A DNA stretch of 56,981 bases from Fidelibacterota bacterium (GTDB lineage Bacteria; Pseudomonadota; Alphaproteobacteria; Rhodospirillales; Rhodospirillaceae), in NCBI GenBank assembly GCA_947475295.1, contig CANJLF010000018.1:1-56981 (forward strand), given 5' to 3'. The translations under genes and the position numbers were made by a program. This document shows positions 30,812 to 39,622 of this stretch, piece by piece. The notes under the pieces are model-generated. The model was not told the DNA's origin. It searched no databases and saw nothing but the letters and a program-made list of their open reading frames with translations. Within the stretch, counting starts at the first letter, position 1. Every line of letters starts with the position of its first letter.

Positions 30812-32962
30812 CTAGAACGTCCCGCGCAGGCTGACCATGAACAGGCGATCCCGGTGCTCGGTGTAAGTCTCGCGGCGCGAGACCACGCCGGTCGCCACGC
30901 TGCCGACATACAACACGCGCTGGCGGTAGTGTTGGGAATGTTCCGGCATCAGCCCGTGGCCTTCGGCGCGCAGCGTCAAGCCGTAGCCTAAGGTTTTTTC
31001 GACGAAAACTTGCAGATGCGCGTTTCTCGCATCGAATTTTTGCACGCGGATGTCGCTGCCTTGAATCGTACCTGTTTTCTGTTCGTATTCCATACCGTAA
31101 GAGAATCCCCAGGCGACAACGTCGTGGCGAAGGCCCAAGTCTAGTTCGGAATCCCAGTGGTTGCCGACCATGCGCCGCTTGAGCCCCGTGAACGGATCGG
31201 TGGTACGGTCGAATTGGCGCAAGAAGCGCCCATTGATCACAAGATCGGGAACGCCGATAAAGCCGAGGCGGACGCTGGCTTTGGCTTCTGCGCTGTAATG
31301 CCGTGCGGCGCCGATATTGCCCGTGGCGGAAACGCCAAGGCCGTTGGAGTCCGTGCGCAGCAAAAACAGATCAATGTGATCCTGGATGTCGCGATAGAAG
31401 GCGCGGGCCTCAATAAGGCCTTGCTTGGCGGGCAGGTCGTGATGATAGCCCACCTCGAATTCCCAGGTCCGTTCCGGGCGCAGATCCGGATTGCCCGCGT
31501 CGATCTCGGAATCCTGCACGTCGAAAGACGGTACGAAGTTGTCGAACTCCAACTGGCTGACCTTGCGTTCGACCTTGAAGCGCAGCTGGTCGGCCGAGGT
31601 GATGTCGTAGCGCAAGTCGGCACGCGGTTTGGGAAAGATATAAGTGTGGCTCGGGCTGAAGGGATAGTTGTTGGTGATGCGCGACATCTCGACCACCAGC
31701 GACGTGTTCAAGGAGAGGTTGCTGGCGATTCTCCAATTGTGATTGGCGAAGGCCTCGCCGCGAATTTCCTGCACACGCGCGTTGCCGGTGGGAATGGCGA
31801 TCTCCTCCACGCGGCCGTCGCTGTTGAGATCGAAAAACGGGCGGATCTTTTGGCGCAAGATATTGCGTGCCGCCTCGGCGCCCACTTCCAAAGTCTGTGA
31901 CGACGCGAGCGGCCAGGTCAGCGAGCCGCGTATAATCGACTCCACTGAAGTGGCGTCATTGATGTTGCGGCTGAGCTCGATAACACTGGTTCCCAAGTCC
32001 AGATTGCGGAATGACTTCTCCGGCTCGTGCTCATAAGTATTGATGAAAAGCACATTGAGCTTGGTCGCGTCCCCGAGTGTGCTTTCATAGTCGCCGCCGA
32101 CTTCAAAATCGGTTTCCCAATGAACGCGCACGCGCTGCCTGTCGATGGCGGTGAGAGTTGCCGCGCCGCTGGTATTGTACCGCGTGAAGGCGGTTTCTTC
32201 TTTCACATCTGTAGTGCGGGGCGCAAAGCGGCCGTTGAGCCGGACACGGTCGCCGTTTTCAAAATTGTAGGCAAGGTTGGAGGTAAGGGTGAATCGGTCC
32301 GGAGTACTGTCAAGCTGCCGTACCCGCGTTTCGCTTACGCTCCCGTTGGGATAAAAATAAGTCTCGGGGGTTGTGGCCTGCTGAAATTCGGGCTGCCCGT
32401 TGCGATCGTTCCACACTGAGCGCTCGACGCCGACGGTATAGTCCAGCAACCCCCAACTGTTGCTGTAGGACACCAGGCCGTCGCCGTTGATCTTGCTGCG
32501 GTCGTTGAAGCGGGCGGCGGCTTGCCAAGAACCCGAGCCGGTACTGGCGCCTTCGATCAGCACGACATTGACGATCAGGCCTTCGCTGAGCACGCCGGTA
32601 TCTCCGGTGGTGCCGCGGATCAATTCGACGCGTTCGACCTTGGCGCTTTGAATGCGCCGCAGCGTCGAGAGCACCTGGCCTTTGCCGGCAAAGCGCTTGC
32701 CGTTGAGCAGCACCTGATCGCCGCCCGAGCCGAAGCCGCGTTCCTGCTGCGTATCCTTGAGGGAGTCGAGAATGGCAGTTGCCCCCGGCACACGGCGCAC
32801 CATGTCCTCGGCGGTGACGACGTCGTAACGCTCAAAGTAGGCGCGATCGAACACCTGCGGTGCGCCGCTGTCCTGAGCCCGCACTTCGGTTGAAATGAAA
32901 AGCGTCGCTGCTAAAAAAGCTCCCCGCCACGGACGCAAAGCTGTCCGGTCACCGATCGTCAT
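30812..32962 (-). CDS. TonB-dependent outer-membrane receptor
   Basis: A 716-aa receptor with a signal peptide, a plug domain and a large beta-barrel ending in Phe (SLRGTF). The plug has EDMVRRVPGATAILDS, GFGSGGDQVLLNGKRFAGK and RIQSAKVERVELIRG. The barrel contains the terminal-strand pattern FMVSLRGTF. The ligand is unknown; no siderophore genes are adjacent. It is encoded tail-to-tail with the permease. Confidence 0.88.
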   Translation of the reverse strand: MTIGDRTALRPWRGAFLAATLFISTEVRAQDSGAPQVFDRAYFERYDVVTAEDMVRRVPGATAILDSLKDTQQERGFGSGGDQVLLNGKRFAGKGQVLSTLRRIQSAKVERVELIRGTTGDTGVLSEGLIVNVVLIEGASTGSGSWQAAARFNDRSKINGDGLVSYSNSWGLLDYTVGVERSVWNDRNGQPEFQQATTPETYFYPNGSVSETRVRQLDSTPDRFTLTSNLAYNFENGDRVRLNGRFAPRTTDVKEETAFTRYNTSGAATLTAIDRQRVRVHWETDFEVGGDYESTLGDATKLNVLFINTYEHEPEKSFRNLDLGTSVIELSRNINDATSVESIIRGSLTWPLASSQTLEVGAEAARNILRQKIRPFFDLNSDGRVEEIAIPTGNARVQEIRGEAFANHNWRIASNLSLNTSLVVEMSRITNNYPFSPSHTYIFPKPRADLRYDITSADQLRFKVERKVSQLEFDNFVPSFDVQDSEIDAGNPDLRPERTWEFEVGYHHDLPAKQGLIEARAFYRDIQDHIDLFLLRTDSNGLGVSATGNIGAARHYSAEAKASVRLGFIGVPDLVINGRFLRQFDRTTDPFTGLKRRMVGNHWDSELDLGLRHDVVAWGFSYGMEYEQKTGTIQGSDIRVQKFDARNAHLQVFVEKTLGYGLTLRAEGHGLMPEHSQHYRQRVLYVGSVATGVVSRRETYTEHRDRLFMVSLRGTF

Positions 32963-33073
32963 ACTGCCGTTCCCCTAGTGCTACAGCGCGTAGCATTAGA
33001 GCCAAACGCCTTGGACTCAGGCAGCTTAATATAACGGCTTGTACAGCGGGAGGTATTTAGCGGGGGGAGGTAT

Positions 33074-33337
33074 TTAGCGGGAAGCGGTGCCGTCTGGGAT
33101 CGGCGGCTTCGCGGCTTTGACGGCGCGGACTTTTTTAGGCTGCGCGGCTTTTGCCGCCGCGGTCACGGCAGCGGCTTCGCGCTCGACGGCTTCCTTGGCC
33201 AGCCGCAAGGCCTTCAGGCGCAGGGTCTTGGCCTGATTGACTTCCTGGATACGCTTGCGCTCCTTGAAGAACTCAGCTTCGCGTTGCACGGCGCGGCTGC
33301 GTGATTCCTCAGCTGACGCTCTGGGCGCTCTCGACAT
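33074..33337 (-). CDS. Small Lys/Ala/Arg-rich coiled-coil protein, unknown function
   Basis: An 87-aa protein starting at ATG 33337 (MSRAPRASAEESRSRAV) with GGAGTGCCGCC upstream; a longer frame exists but lacks a convincing ribosome binding site. Residues ~15-60 form a charged helix (FFKERKRIQEVNQAKTLRLK), followed by an Ala/Lys tail with PKKVRAVKAAKPP. It may bind nucleic acid; no family is recognised. Confidence 0.6.
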   Translation of the reverse strand: MSRAPRASAEESRSRAVQREAEFFKERKRIQEVNQAKTLRLKALRLAKEAVEREAAAVTAAAKAAQPKKVRAVKAAKPPIPDGTASR

Positions 33338-33513
33338 GGCGGCACTCCGATGTGGGTTTACTTGCGCGAAACACATGAGACGTCCGGAGTGAGCGGGCGT
33401 CAGGTCGGTCGCTGCGGCAAGTGAAGTGAATCGGCCCTTTATGGCAAAGAGCGGGCTAACCGGCAGTATAACAGGCACCGCCCGATATAGATATTGATGA
33501 TTGCGGTGCACAA

Positions 33514-34167
33514 TTACGCCGGTTTCATTGTCAATTTGAAGACATCGGCAAAGGCGATCTTAAGCGCTGCATCCAGCTCTTGAAGCCCGGCTTTGCACCC
33601 TAAGTCTTTCAGCGAAGTGACGCCGTGGGCGCTGACGCCGCAGGGCACGATGCCCGAGAAGTGCGTAAGGTCCGGTGCGGCGTTGATGGAAATGCCGTGA
33701 TAGGTCACCCAGTGACGCACGCGCACGCCGATGGCGCCGATCTTGTCCTCGCGGCCCGCGCCCCTATCCACCCAGATACCGATGCGGCCGGGACGGCGTT
33801 CGCCCGTGACGCCCACGGCGGCCAGGGCGCGGATGATGCAATCCTCGAGATCGCGGACAAAACACCGCACATCGGGCTTGCGCGCCTTCAGGTCGAGCAT
33901 GACGTAAACCACCCGCTGGCCCGGACCGTGGTAGGTGTATTGGCCGCCGCGCCCGGTCTTGAAGACCGGGAAGCGGTCGGGGGCCAGCAGGTCGCCGTCC
34001 AGGGCGCTGGTGCCGGCGGTATAAAGCGGCGGATGCTCCAGGAACCAGAGCAGTTCCGGGGCTTCTCCCGCCCGGATGGCAGCCACGCGCGCCTCCATGG
34101 CGGCCTCGGCCTCGGGGTAAGGCACAAGGCCAGCAGAAACTTTCAGTTCGACAGGATGTTGGCTCAT
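33514..34167 (-). CDS. lipB: Octanoyl-ACP:protein octanoyltransferase LipB
   Basis: LipB (217 aa) moves octanoyl from ACP onto lipoyl domains, the first step of lipoate synthesis. Conserved: [16 protein letters not shown], the [22 protein letters not shown] loop, [37 protein letters not shown] with catalytic Lys and Cys. ATG 34167 is chosen; ATG 34176, three codons earlier, is equally possible because no strong ribosome binding site is present. Confidence 0.92.
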   Translation of the reverse strand: MSQHPVELKVSAGLVPYPEAEAAMEARVAAIRAGEAPELLWFLEHPPLYTAGTSALDGDLLAPDRFPVFKTGRGGQYTYHGPGQRVVYVMLDLKARKPDVRCFVRDLEDCIIRALAAVGVTGERRPGRIGIWVDRGAGREDKIGAIGVRVRHWVTYHGISINAAPDLTHFSGIVPCGVSAHGVTSLKDLGCKAGLQELDAALKIAFADVFKLTMKPA

Positions 34168-34285
34168 GCCCGGCATATATGAAGGTGGGGGTGTTTCCTT
34201 GCCAACCCATACCCGATTTGCTATTGGACCGCGACACCCGGCGACCCCGAAAGGGGTTATGCCGGGCTTTCTACCTAATACCCGT

Positions 34286-34370
34286 GCGGTCATGGCGGAA
34301 TTGGTAGACGCGCAGCGTTGAGGTCGCTGTGGGGCAACCCGTGGAAGTTCGAGTCTTCTTGACCGCACCA
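34286..34370 (+). tRNA. tRNA-Leu (anticodon GAG)
   Basis: A complete tRNA: acceptor GCGGTCA pairs with TGACCGC, the D-loop contains GGTAGACGC, the anticodon stem CAGCG/CGCTG carries loop TTGAGGT (GAG), a long class II variable arm TGGGGCAACCCGT follows, and the T-loop is TTCGAGT. The 3' CCA is encoded. The long variable arm and GAG anticodon define leucine. Confidence 0.95.
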
Positions 34371-34377
34371 CTCTTCT

Positions 34378-34407
34378 AAAAAGGCGCCTCTTCGGGGGCG
34401 CCTTTTT
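34378..34407 (+). terminator. Intrinsic terminator after tRNA-Leu
   Basis: An 11-bp perfect stem AAAAAGGCGCC / GGCGCCTTTTT (34378-34388 with 34397-34407) around TCTTCGGG. Symmetric A and T tracts make it a possible bidirectional terminator. It lies 7 bases after the tRNA. Confidence 0.9.
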
Positions 34408-34577
34408 GCTTGGGATTTTGGCGTGCGCCCTTGGCGCGGTTGTTTTCCTTGATCTCGTAAAACCCCTCAGGCACAAGGAACCGGGCGGTTCCACAATGCC
34501 TCCGGGCAGGTGGGAGCGCTTCTCAACCACAGTCTTTATGCGTCCTTTTCCTTAAACCCGCGTCCAACGGGTCCGCC

Positions 34578-36035
34578 ATGGCCAGCGTCGAAACGTCCAC
34601 AGCACCGCCGGCGCCTCCCAGCGAAGGCAGCCCTGCGCCACAGCCCCGCAGCACGCGGCGCGCGGTTGGCGGGGCTTTGGACGAGCGCTTTGAACTGGAC
34701 CCTGGCTTTATCTACCGCGTGACCGCCGCCGTCCGCGGCGACCTGAAGGATCAGGTTCGGGCCATGGTCGGCGAGCTGCATTACGCCGACATGGCCAATT
34801 TGTTGGAACGTCTGAACGTCGCCGACCGGCGCGGCGTGGTGGACATCATGCGCGACGGCTTTAACCCCGATGTCTTGCCCGAGTTGTCGGCCGATGTCCG
34901 CGACGAAGTCATCGACGTTCTAGGCTTCGAGGACATCGCGCTGGCACTGCGTGAACTGGACTCCGACGACGCGGTATACCTGGCCGGCAAGCTTGAACCC
35001 GACGAGCGCGCCAAGGTGCTGGCACGCCTACCGGCGGACAATCGCGCTCTTATCGAGCAGGGCCTGGCCTACGGCGAACACAGCGCCGGCCGCCTCATGC
35101 AGCGCGAGATGGTGGCCGTGCCCAATTACTGGAACGTCGGCGAAACCATCGATTACCTGCGTTCGGGCCGCCGCACGCCGGAAAAATTCTATGTCGTGTT
35201 TGTGGTCGATCCGCGCCACCGTCCGCAGGGCGTGGTGGAACTGCACCGCATCCTCAAAGCCAAGCGCATCGAGCGCATCAACGACCTAGTTGATCCCGAA
35301 ATCGAAGTCATTCCCACCGACATGGACCGCGAGGAAGTCGCCTTCCTGTTCCGTCAGCGCAACTTGACCGCCGCGCCCGTGGTCGACAAGTCGGGCCGGC
35401 TGATTGGTCAGATCACCATCGATGACGTGGTCGACGTCATCGACGAAGAGGCCAGCGAAGACATCTTGAAAATGGCCGGTGTGCGGTCGACGGAGGATTC
35501 CAGCCTCTACCGCTCCATCATGACCACCGCCCATTCGCGCTTTATCTGGCTGATGATCAATCTCGGCACGGCGTTCCTGGCGTCGTCGGTGATTGGCCTG
35601 TTCGAGGACTCCATCGCCAAGCTCTCCGCGCTCGCGGTTCTGATGCCGATTTGCGCCTCCATGGGCGGCAACGCCGGCACGCAGACGCTCGCGACCGTCA
35701 TTCGCTCGCTGGCGACGCGTGAACTCAACGCCAGCAACGTGTTCCGCGTGATGTGGAAAGAGGCCTTCATCGGCTCCATCAACGGCCTTTTGTTCGCAGC
35801 TATCACCGGCGCCTTTGCCTACTTCTGGTTCGACGATATCCTGCTGGGGATCGTGATCGGCGTAGCCATGATTACGAATATGATCGCTGCGGGCATTGCC
35901 GGTATGGCCATACCTTTGGTCCTGGATAAATTTGGCGCCGATCCGGCGGATTCGGCGGTGGTATTCCTGACGACAGTCACGGATTGCGTGGGTTTCTTCA
36001 CCTTCCTGGGGCTGGCCACCTGGATTTTGCTCTAG
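34578..36035 (+). CDS. mgtE: Magnesium transporter MgtE
   Basis: MgtE (485 aa) is a Mg2+-gated inner-membrane channel. A Pro/Ala-rich start is followed by the N domain (RGVVDIMRDGFNPDVLPELSADVRDEV), tandem CBS domains (~residues 180-300, with GQITIDDVVDVIDEEASEDILK), a plug helix, and five membrane helices with ICASMGGNAGTQTLATVIRSLA. The stop codon TAG lies inside the left arm of a palindromic repeat. Confidence 0.94.
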   Translation: MASVETSTAPPAPPSEGSPAPQPRSTRRAVGGALDERFELDPGFIYRVTAAVRGDLKDQVRAMVGELHYADMANLLERLNVADRRGVVDIMRDGFNPDVLPELSADVRDEVIDVLGFEDIALALRELDSDDAVYLAGKLEPDERAKVLARLPADNRALIEQGLAYGEHSAGRLMQREMVAVPNYWNVGETIDYLRSGRRTPEKFYVVFVVDPRHRPQGVVELHRILKAKRIERINDLVDPEIEVIPTDMDREEVAFLFRQRNLTAAPVVDKSGRLIGQITIDDVVDVIDEEASEDILKMAGVRSTEDSSLYRSIMTTAHSRFIWLMINLGTAFLASSVIGLFEDSIAKLSALAVLMPICASMGGNAGTQTLATVIRSLATRELNASNVFRVMWKEAFIGSINGLLFAAITGAFAYFWFDDILLGIVIGVAMITNMIAAGIAGMAIPLVLDKFGADPADSAVVFLTTVTDCVGFFTFLGLATWILL

Positions 36036-36110
36036 TGGAGCGGATTTGACATTCGCATCCCAGCTCGCCACAGGACTTTGAAGCGAATGTCAAATCCAAA
36101 GCTCCACTAG
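36032..36110. repeat. Palindromic element IR1 (CTAGTGG type)
   Basis: Left arm 36032-36056 (CTAGTGGAGC then GGATTTGACATTCGC) pairs with right arm GCGAATGTCAAATCC (36083-36097) and GCTCCACTAG (36101-36110); the right arm carries three extra A. The loop is about 26 bases. It overlaps the last codon and stop of mgtE. A related element lies 14 bases downstream in opposite orientation. Confidence 0.85.
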
Positions 36111-36123
36111 AATCGTATATTTT

Positions 36124-36199
36124 CTAGTGGTCCTTTGATTCTAACATTCGCAAGACAGGGCCCGGAACCGGGGTGCGAATGTTAGAATCGGACCACTAG
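36124..36199. repeat. Palindromic element IR2 (CTAGTGG type)
   Basis: CTAGTGGTCC (36124-36133), three extra T, and GATTCTAACATTCGCA (36137-36152) pair with TGCGAATGTTAGAATC (36174-36189) and GGACCACTAG (36190-36199). It shares the CTAGTGG ends and ACATTCGC core with IR1 but differs at several stem positions, each difference matched on the other arm. The asymmetric triplet is on the other side, so the two elements are inverted relative to each other. Confidence 0.85.
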
Positions 36200-36267
36200 C
36201 GCTACGGAAGTGTGGTCAACGCCGGGCGGGACGGGTACACTGACCGCAGTGCTACTAAGGTAAGGCG

Positions 36268-36762
36268 ATGGCCGAAAAAGAAGTTGTGTACATTACGCCA
36301 CCCAATAATCTGCGGCAGAAGCAGAAACTGGCGGGTGTCTCAGGGACCATCGATCCAGCCTGGATGGAAGCGGCGGAACGCTCCATTCTGACGGCCAAAT
36401 TCGACTATATCGAAGCCGCCCAAGAGGACATGCAGCGCCTGGCCGCGGCCTATGACAAGGCCATGAAGGATCCCGCCAACCGGGTCACCCACATCGAAGA
36501 ATTATATGCCGTCGTACAGTCCATCAAAGGGCAGGGCACCAGTTTTGGCTATCCGCTGATGACAGCTGTCGGCAGCCAGCTGGCCCGCTTCATCGAGGAT
36601 TGTGGCGAGAATCTCACCGACGCCCAGATGGAAGCCGTGAAGGTCCATCAGGAGGCCTTGCGCCTGGTCATGCAGCAGAAGATGGAAGGCGACGGCGGGC
36701 CCATCGGCCAGAAGCTGGTCGCCGGCCTCGCGCTGGTCATCAAGAAGATCAAGGGCGAGTAG
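36268..36762 (+). CDS. Degenerate HPt-like (pseudo-phosphotransfer) protein
   Basis: A 164-aa soluble, mainly helical protein. The segment AVVQSIKGQGTSFGYPLMTAVGSQLARFIE (from residue 81) resembles the HPt four-helix core HxLKGxxxxxG, but the phosphoryl-accepting His position is Gln84. His75 is nearby but not in the motif. It may be a non-phosphorylated scaffold or binding partner of a response regulator, or an unrelated helical fold. No kinase or regulator gene is adjacent. ATG 36268 follows AAGGTAAGGCG. Confidence 0.6.
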   Translation: MAEKEVVYITPPNNLRQKQKLAGVSGTIDPAWMEAAERSILTAKFDYIEAAQEDMQRLAAAYDKAMKDPANRVTHIEELYAVVQSIKGQGTSFGYPLMTAVGSQLARFIEDCGENLTDAQMEAVKVHQEALRLVMQQKMEGDGGPIGQKLVAGLALVIKKIKGE

Positions 36763-36811
36763 CTCGCGTTCTCTCACATTATTTATAGCTCATTCCTCTG
36801 ACACCGGTGTC

Positions 36812-36972
36812 GTCCTGGGACCCGCGGCGGAAGGCCGCGATTTTTATTTCGCGCGCGTTTTAGCGCGCGACCCCAGGACCCAGGGTGGCGGGCACCGGCT
36901 GATGCGGTAGGTTCCGAGCTAATTCAAAAACAGAGTTTGGTAGCCCTGGATCCTGGGGACAAGCCCCAGGAT
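36812..36972. repeat. Two hairpin repeats of the CCTGGGG/CCCCAGG type
   Basis: In the 258-base gap after the HPt-like gene, GTCCTGGG (36812-36819) pairs with CCCAGGAC (36872-36879) around inner GC-rich hairpins, and ATCCTGGGG (36950-36958) pairs with CCCCAGGAT (36964-36972) around ACAAG. Such CCTGGG/CCCAGG elements are typical dispersed intergenic repeats of alphaproteobacteria. No gene is seen in this gap. Confidence 0.6.
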
Positions 36973-37020
36973 GACGGCGCTGTGAGATGAAACGGCTGCG
37001 TGAATTAGGGACGAAGGCGC

Positions 37021-38424
37021 TTAGCGCCGCGTGTTCGGTATGGCAAACGGAGCGGGCTTCGCGGCTGCGGCGGGAGCCGTTGATGCGCCCGCAGCCGGAG
37101 GTGCGGCAGCGCCGCCGGCAACGGGAGCCGGTCTGGCGGCGGAACTTTGTGTCGGGTCGAGCGGTGTTTTGAATTCCCAGCGCCGGTAGGCTTCGACGCC
37201 GTCCAGCACCACGCCGTCAAATCCGAGATCCATGAGTCCGGCGAAATATCTGCCGATGATGGCTTTCCACGCCGGGTTCCAATACTCCACGGCATATTGG
37301 CCGGGGCGGTCGGGTCCGAAGGCTTGAATCCAGCTGGGTTCGCCGACGCGCCACTCGCGTTTCCAGTAAAAGCGCTCGTCCTCGGCATAGCCGACGTTGA
37401 GCCGCGCCAGCACTAGGCGGCGCGCGCCCATTTCCTTGAACTTCAGGCCGTGGATTTCGTCCTTGGTGAGGTTCTGATTGCCTTTGTAGAAGGCGTCGGT
37501 CACCAGCACGTCGTAGTTGGTGCGTTGCAAGGCCGCGAGCCATTCCTCGCGCGAGGGATAAACCGTGTTGTCCAGCATCACCAGCATGTTCCGGGCCTCG
37601 CCCAGAACCTGGACGTTGCGGGGATTCTCGGGCGAGGGCCTGTAGTTCGGCACCACAGCAAATTTATCAGTGGCATCAACATCAACATGGGACACGACGC
37701 CGGCCCTGATGGCGGCTTGCAGCGCGCTTGAGCCATTGGCGGGAGTCTTGCAATGTTCGATGGATAGGACCTTCAGGCCGAGACCCATCATCTGCTGCAA
37801 GTCATCGCGCGGCACGCGCAAGGGTGCGCAGAACTGGCCATTGAGGATGAGACCGTTGAGCTGCTGGATATAAAGCCGGTTCGGCATGCCCACGGGCCTG
37901 ATGGCGTCGCTGGGAATCTTGGCCAAGGGGTCGCGCTTGATCTCATCGAGATCGAATTCGCGGCGGCTCCAGGCCAAAAGATCAAATCCACCGCGCGTCG
38001 TGACGATGAACTTGGGATCGCGCGCCCGGGCGTAGATCGCCAGTTCCGAGACGATATCGCGCATGGAATCGCGATAGTTGGGAATCTGATTCAGCGGGAG
38101 GTCGAGAATTTCGACTTCGCCTAGCAGCATTTTGGTGCGGTCGGGCATGCCCGGTGTCGCCGCGGCCGGCTTTGCCCGGGGCGGGGCAACTGGAATAATC
38201 GGTGCATCTTCGGGCGGCGGCGCGGCCTCCGGCGGACCGCTGCCTTCAAGTCCTGAACCGGGCGGCGGGCCGCGCTGCAGGGAGGATTGAAGGGGTTCGG
38301 GAGCCGCCGCGGGCGCGGCAGCCGCCCACGCGGCATCTTGCGAGACGCGGAAAGGCGTCAGTCCCGAGCACAGGCTCGCGGCGGCCAAAAGAGCGACGAG
38401 AGAAACACGTTTGCGGAGTATCAC
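37021..38424 (-). CDS. Secreted GH114-like (endo-alpha-1,4-polygalactosaminidase type) protein
   Basis: A 467-aa protein with a signal peptide, then a ~70-residue Pro/Ala-rich linker, a globular region, and a Pro/Ala-rich tail from about residue 420. The C half shows the TIM-barrel motifs of the GH114/TM1410 family: YAEDERFYWKREW, QYAVEYWNPAWKAIIGRYFAGLMDLGFDGVVLDGVEAY, with the acidic VLDGVE strand. Family members cut galactosaminogalactan-type polymers. The start overlaps the upstream oxidase stop by four bases. The substrate here is not known. Confidence 0.75.
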   Translation of the reverse strand: MILRKRVSLVALLAAASLCSGLTPFRVSQDAAWAAAAPAAAPEPLQSSLQRGPPPGSGLEGSGPPEAAPPPEDAPIIPVAPPRAKPAAATPGMPDRTKMLLGEVEILDLPLNQIPNYRDSMRDIVSELAIYARARDPKFIVTTRGGFDLLAWSRREFDLDEIKRDPLAKIPSDAIRPVGMPNRLYIQQLNGLILNGQFCAPLRVPRDDLQQMMGLGLKVLSIEHCKTPANGSSALQAAIRAGVVSHVDVDATDKFAVVPNYRPSPENPRNVQVLGEARNMLVMLDNTVYPSREEWLAALQRTNYDVLVTDAFYKGNQNLTKDEIHGLKFKEMGARRLVLARLNVGYAEDERFYWKREWRVGEPSWIQAFGPDRPGQYAVEYWNPAWKAIIGRYFAGLMDLGFDGVVLDGVEAYRRWEFKTPLDPTQSSAARPAPVAGGAAAPPAAGASTAPAAAAKPAPFAIPNTRR

Positions 38425-39518
38425 GGCACCCGATCCGCCACATAATCGGCAATGGCGATGCTGGAGGTCAAACCGGGCGATTCTATGCCGTAAAGGGCAA
38501 CGAAACCGTTAACGCCCGTCTCGGCGGGCATCTGGATGTCAAAGTCCTTGGCGGACTCGCCAGGGCCTTGAATTTTCGGGCGGATCCCGCTGTAGCCGGG
38601 GCGGAGCGCGCCATCCGGCAGTTCGGGCCAATATTTACGAATGGCCTCATAGAAGGAAGCTTCGCGGCTTTCGTCGACCCGATAGTCGAGCTTGTCGGTC
38701 CATTCCAGGTCGGGCCCAAAACGCCCCTGGCCCGCCAGGTCCAGGGTGTAATGCAGCCCGAGGCTGGCATGGCCCGGCAAAGGATAGATTAGGCGCGTAA
38801 AGGGTGGTTTGCCCGACAGATAGAAGTAGTTGCCCTTGGCGTAGTGCTGGGGCGGGATCGAGCCCGGCTTCACGCCGGCGATAGCCCGGCTGACGCCTTG
38901 CGCGCCCAAACCGGCGCAGTTGATAACCGTGCGCGCCTTCAAGCTCATGCCGGCATCGCCGCCGGCGTCGATGATCACGCCGTCGCCGTCGGTCCGTCCG
39001 CCGACCACAGGACTGTTGTAGGCGATGGCGGCGCCGTTGGCTTCGGCATCGCCCAAGAGGGCCAGCATATAGGCGTGGCTGTCGACGATCCCGGTCAGCG
39101 GCGAGTGCAGGGCGGCGGCGCATTCCAGGTTCGGCTCAATCCGCTGGGCGTCGGCGCGGCTCATCCAGGTCATGTAGACGCCGCTGTCGGCGGCATGGGT
39201 CTGGAGTTTCTTGAGGCCCGGCAGTTCGCTGTCGTCGGTGGCGTAGACCAATTTGGTCGTCCGCTTGTAAGTCACGCCGTAGGCGTCGCAGAAGGCGTAA
39301 AGCTTGTCGCGGCCCTCGATGCACAGGCGTTCCTTATGGCTGCCGTGGGCGTAGAAAATGCCGGCGTGAATGACTTCGCTATTGCGCGAGCTGGTGGCGG
39401 TGCCGAAGGCATCTTCGGATTCCAGGATCAGGACCTCGCGGCCCTTGCGCGCCATGGCCCGCGCGGTGGCCAGACCCACCACGCCCGCGCCGATCACAAC
39501 GCAATCCGCTGTTTCCAT
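38421..39518 (-). CDS. lhgO: FAD-dependent oxidoreductase, L-2-hydroxyglutarate oxidase-like
   Basis: A 365-aa DAO-family flavoenzyme. The FAD dinucleotide motif GAGVVGLATARAMARKG is at residues 11-27, and ATSSRNSEVIHAGIFY, CAGLGAQGVSRAIAG and the C-terminal FVALYGIESPGLTSSIAIADYV match L2HGDH/LhgO proteins. It should oxidise L-2-hydroxyglutarate to 2-oxoglutarate, a metabolite repair reaction. Glycine or sarcosine oxidase-like roles are less likely. Confidence 0.8.
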   Translation of the reverse strand: METADCVVIGAGVVGLATARAMARKGREVLILESEDAFGTATSSRNSEVIHAGIFYAHGSHKERLCIEGRDKLYAFCDAYGVTYKRTTKLVYATDDSELPGLKKLQTHAADSGVYMTWMSRADAQRIEPNLECAAALHSPLTGIVDSHAYMLALLGDAEANGAAIAYNSPVVGGRTDGDGVIIDAGGDAGMSLKARTVINCAGLGAQGVSRAIAGVKPGSIPPQHYAKGNYFYLSGKPPFTRLIYPLPGHASLGLHYTLDLAGQGRFGPDLEWTDKLDYRVDESREASFYEAIRKYWPELPDGALRPGYSGIRPKIQGPGESAKDFDIQMPAETGVNGFVALYGIESPGLTSSIAIADYVADRVP

Positions 39519-39622
39519 GTCCGCCCCACTTTGGCCTACGGATGAAGTGTGAGGGGCCGTGGTCTTTTGGTCAAGTTGCCCCTCTTATTGCGGTTACTCA
39601 AGGCGGGGGATAATGTCGCTTC

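Noticed and set aside
36032-36199. Interpretation of IR1/IR2 as transcription terminators or a MITE
   Set aside because: No T-tract follows either stem and no target-site duplication is evident, so only a structured repeat pair is claimed.
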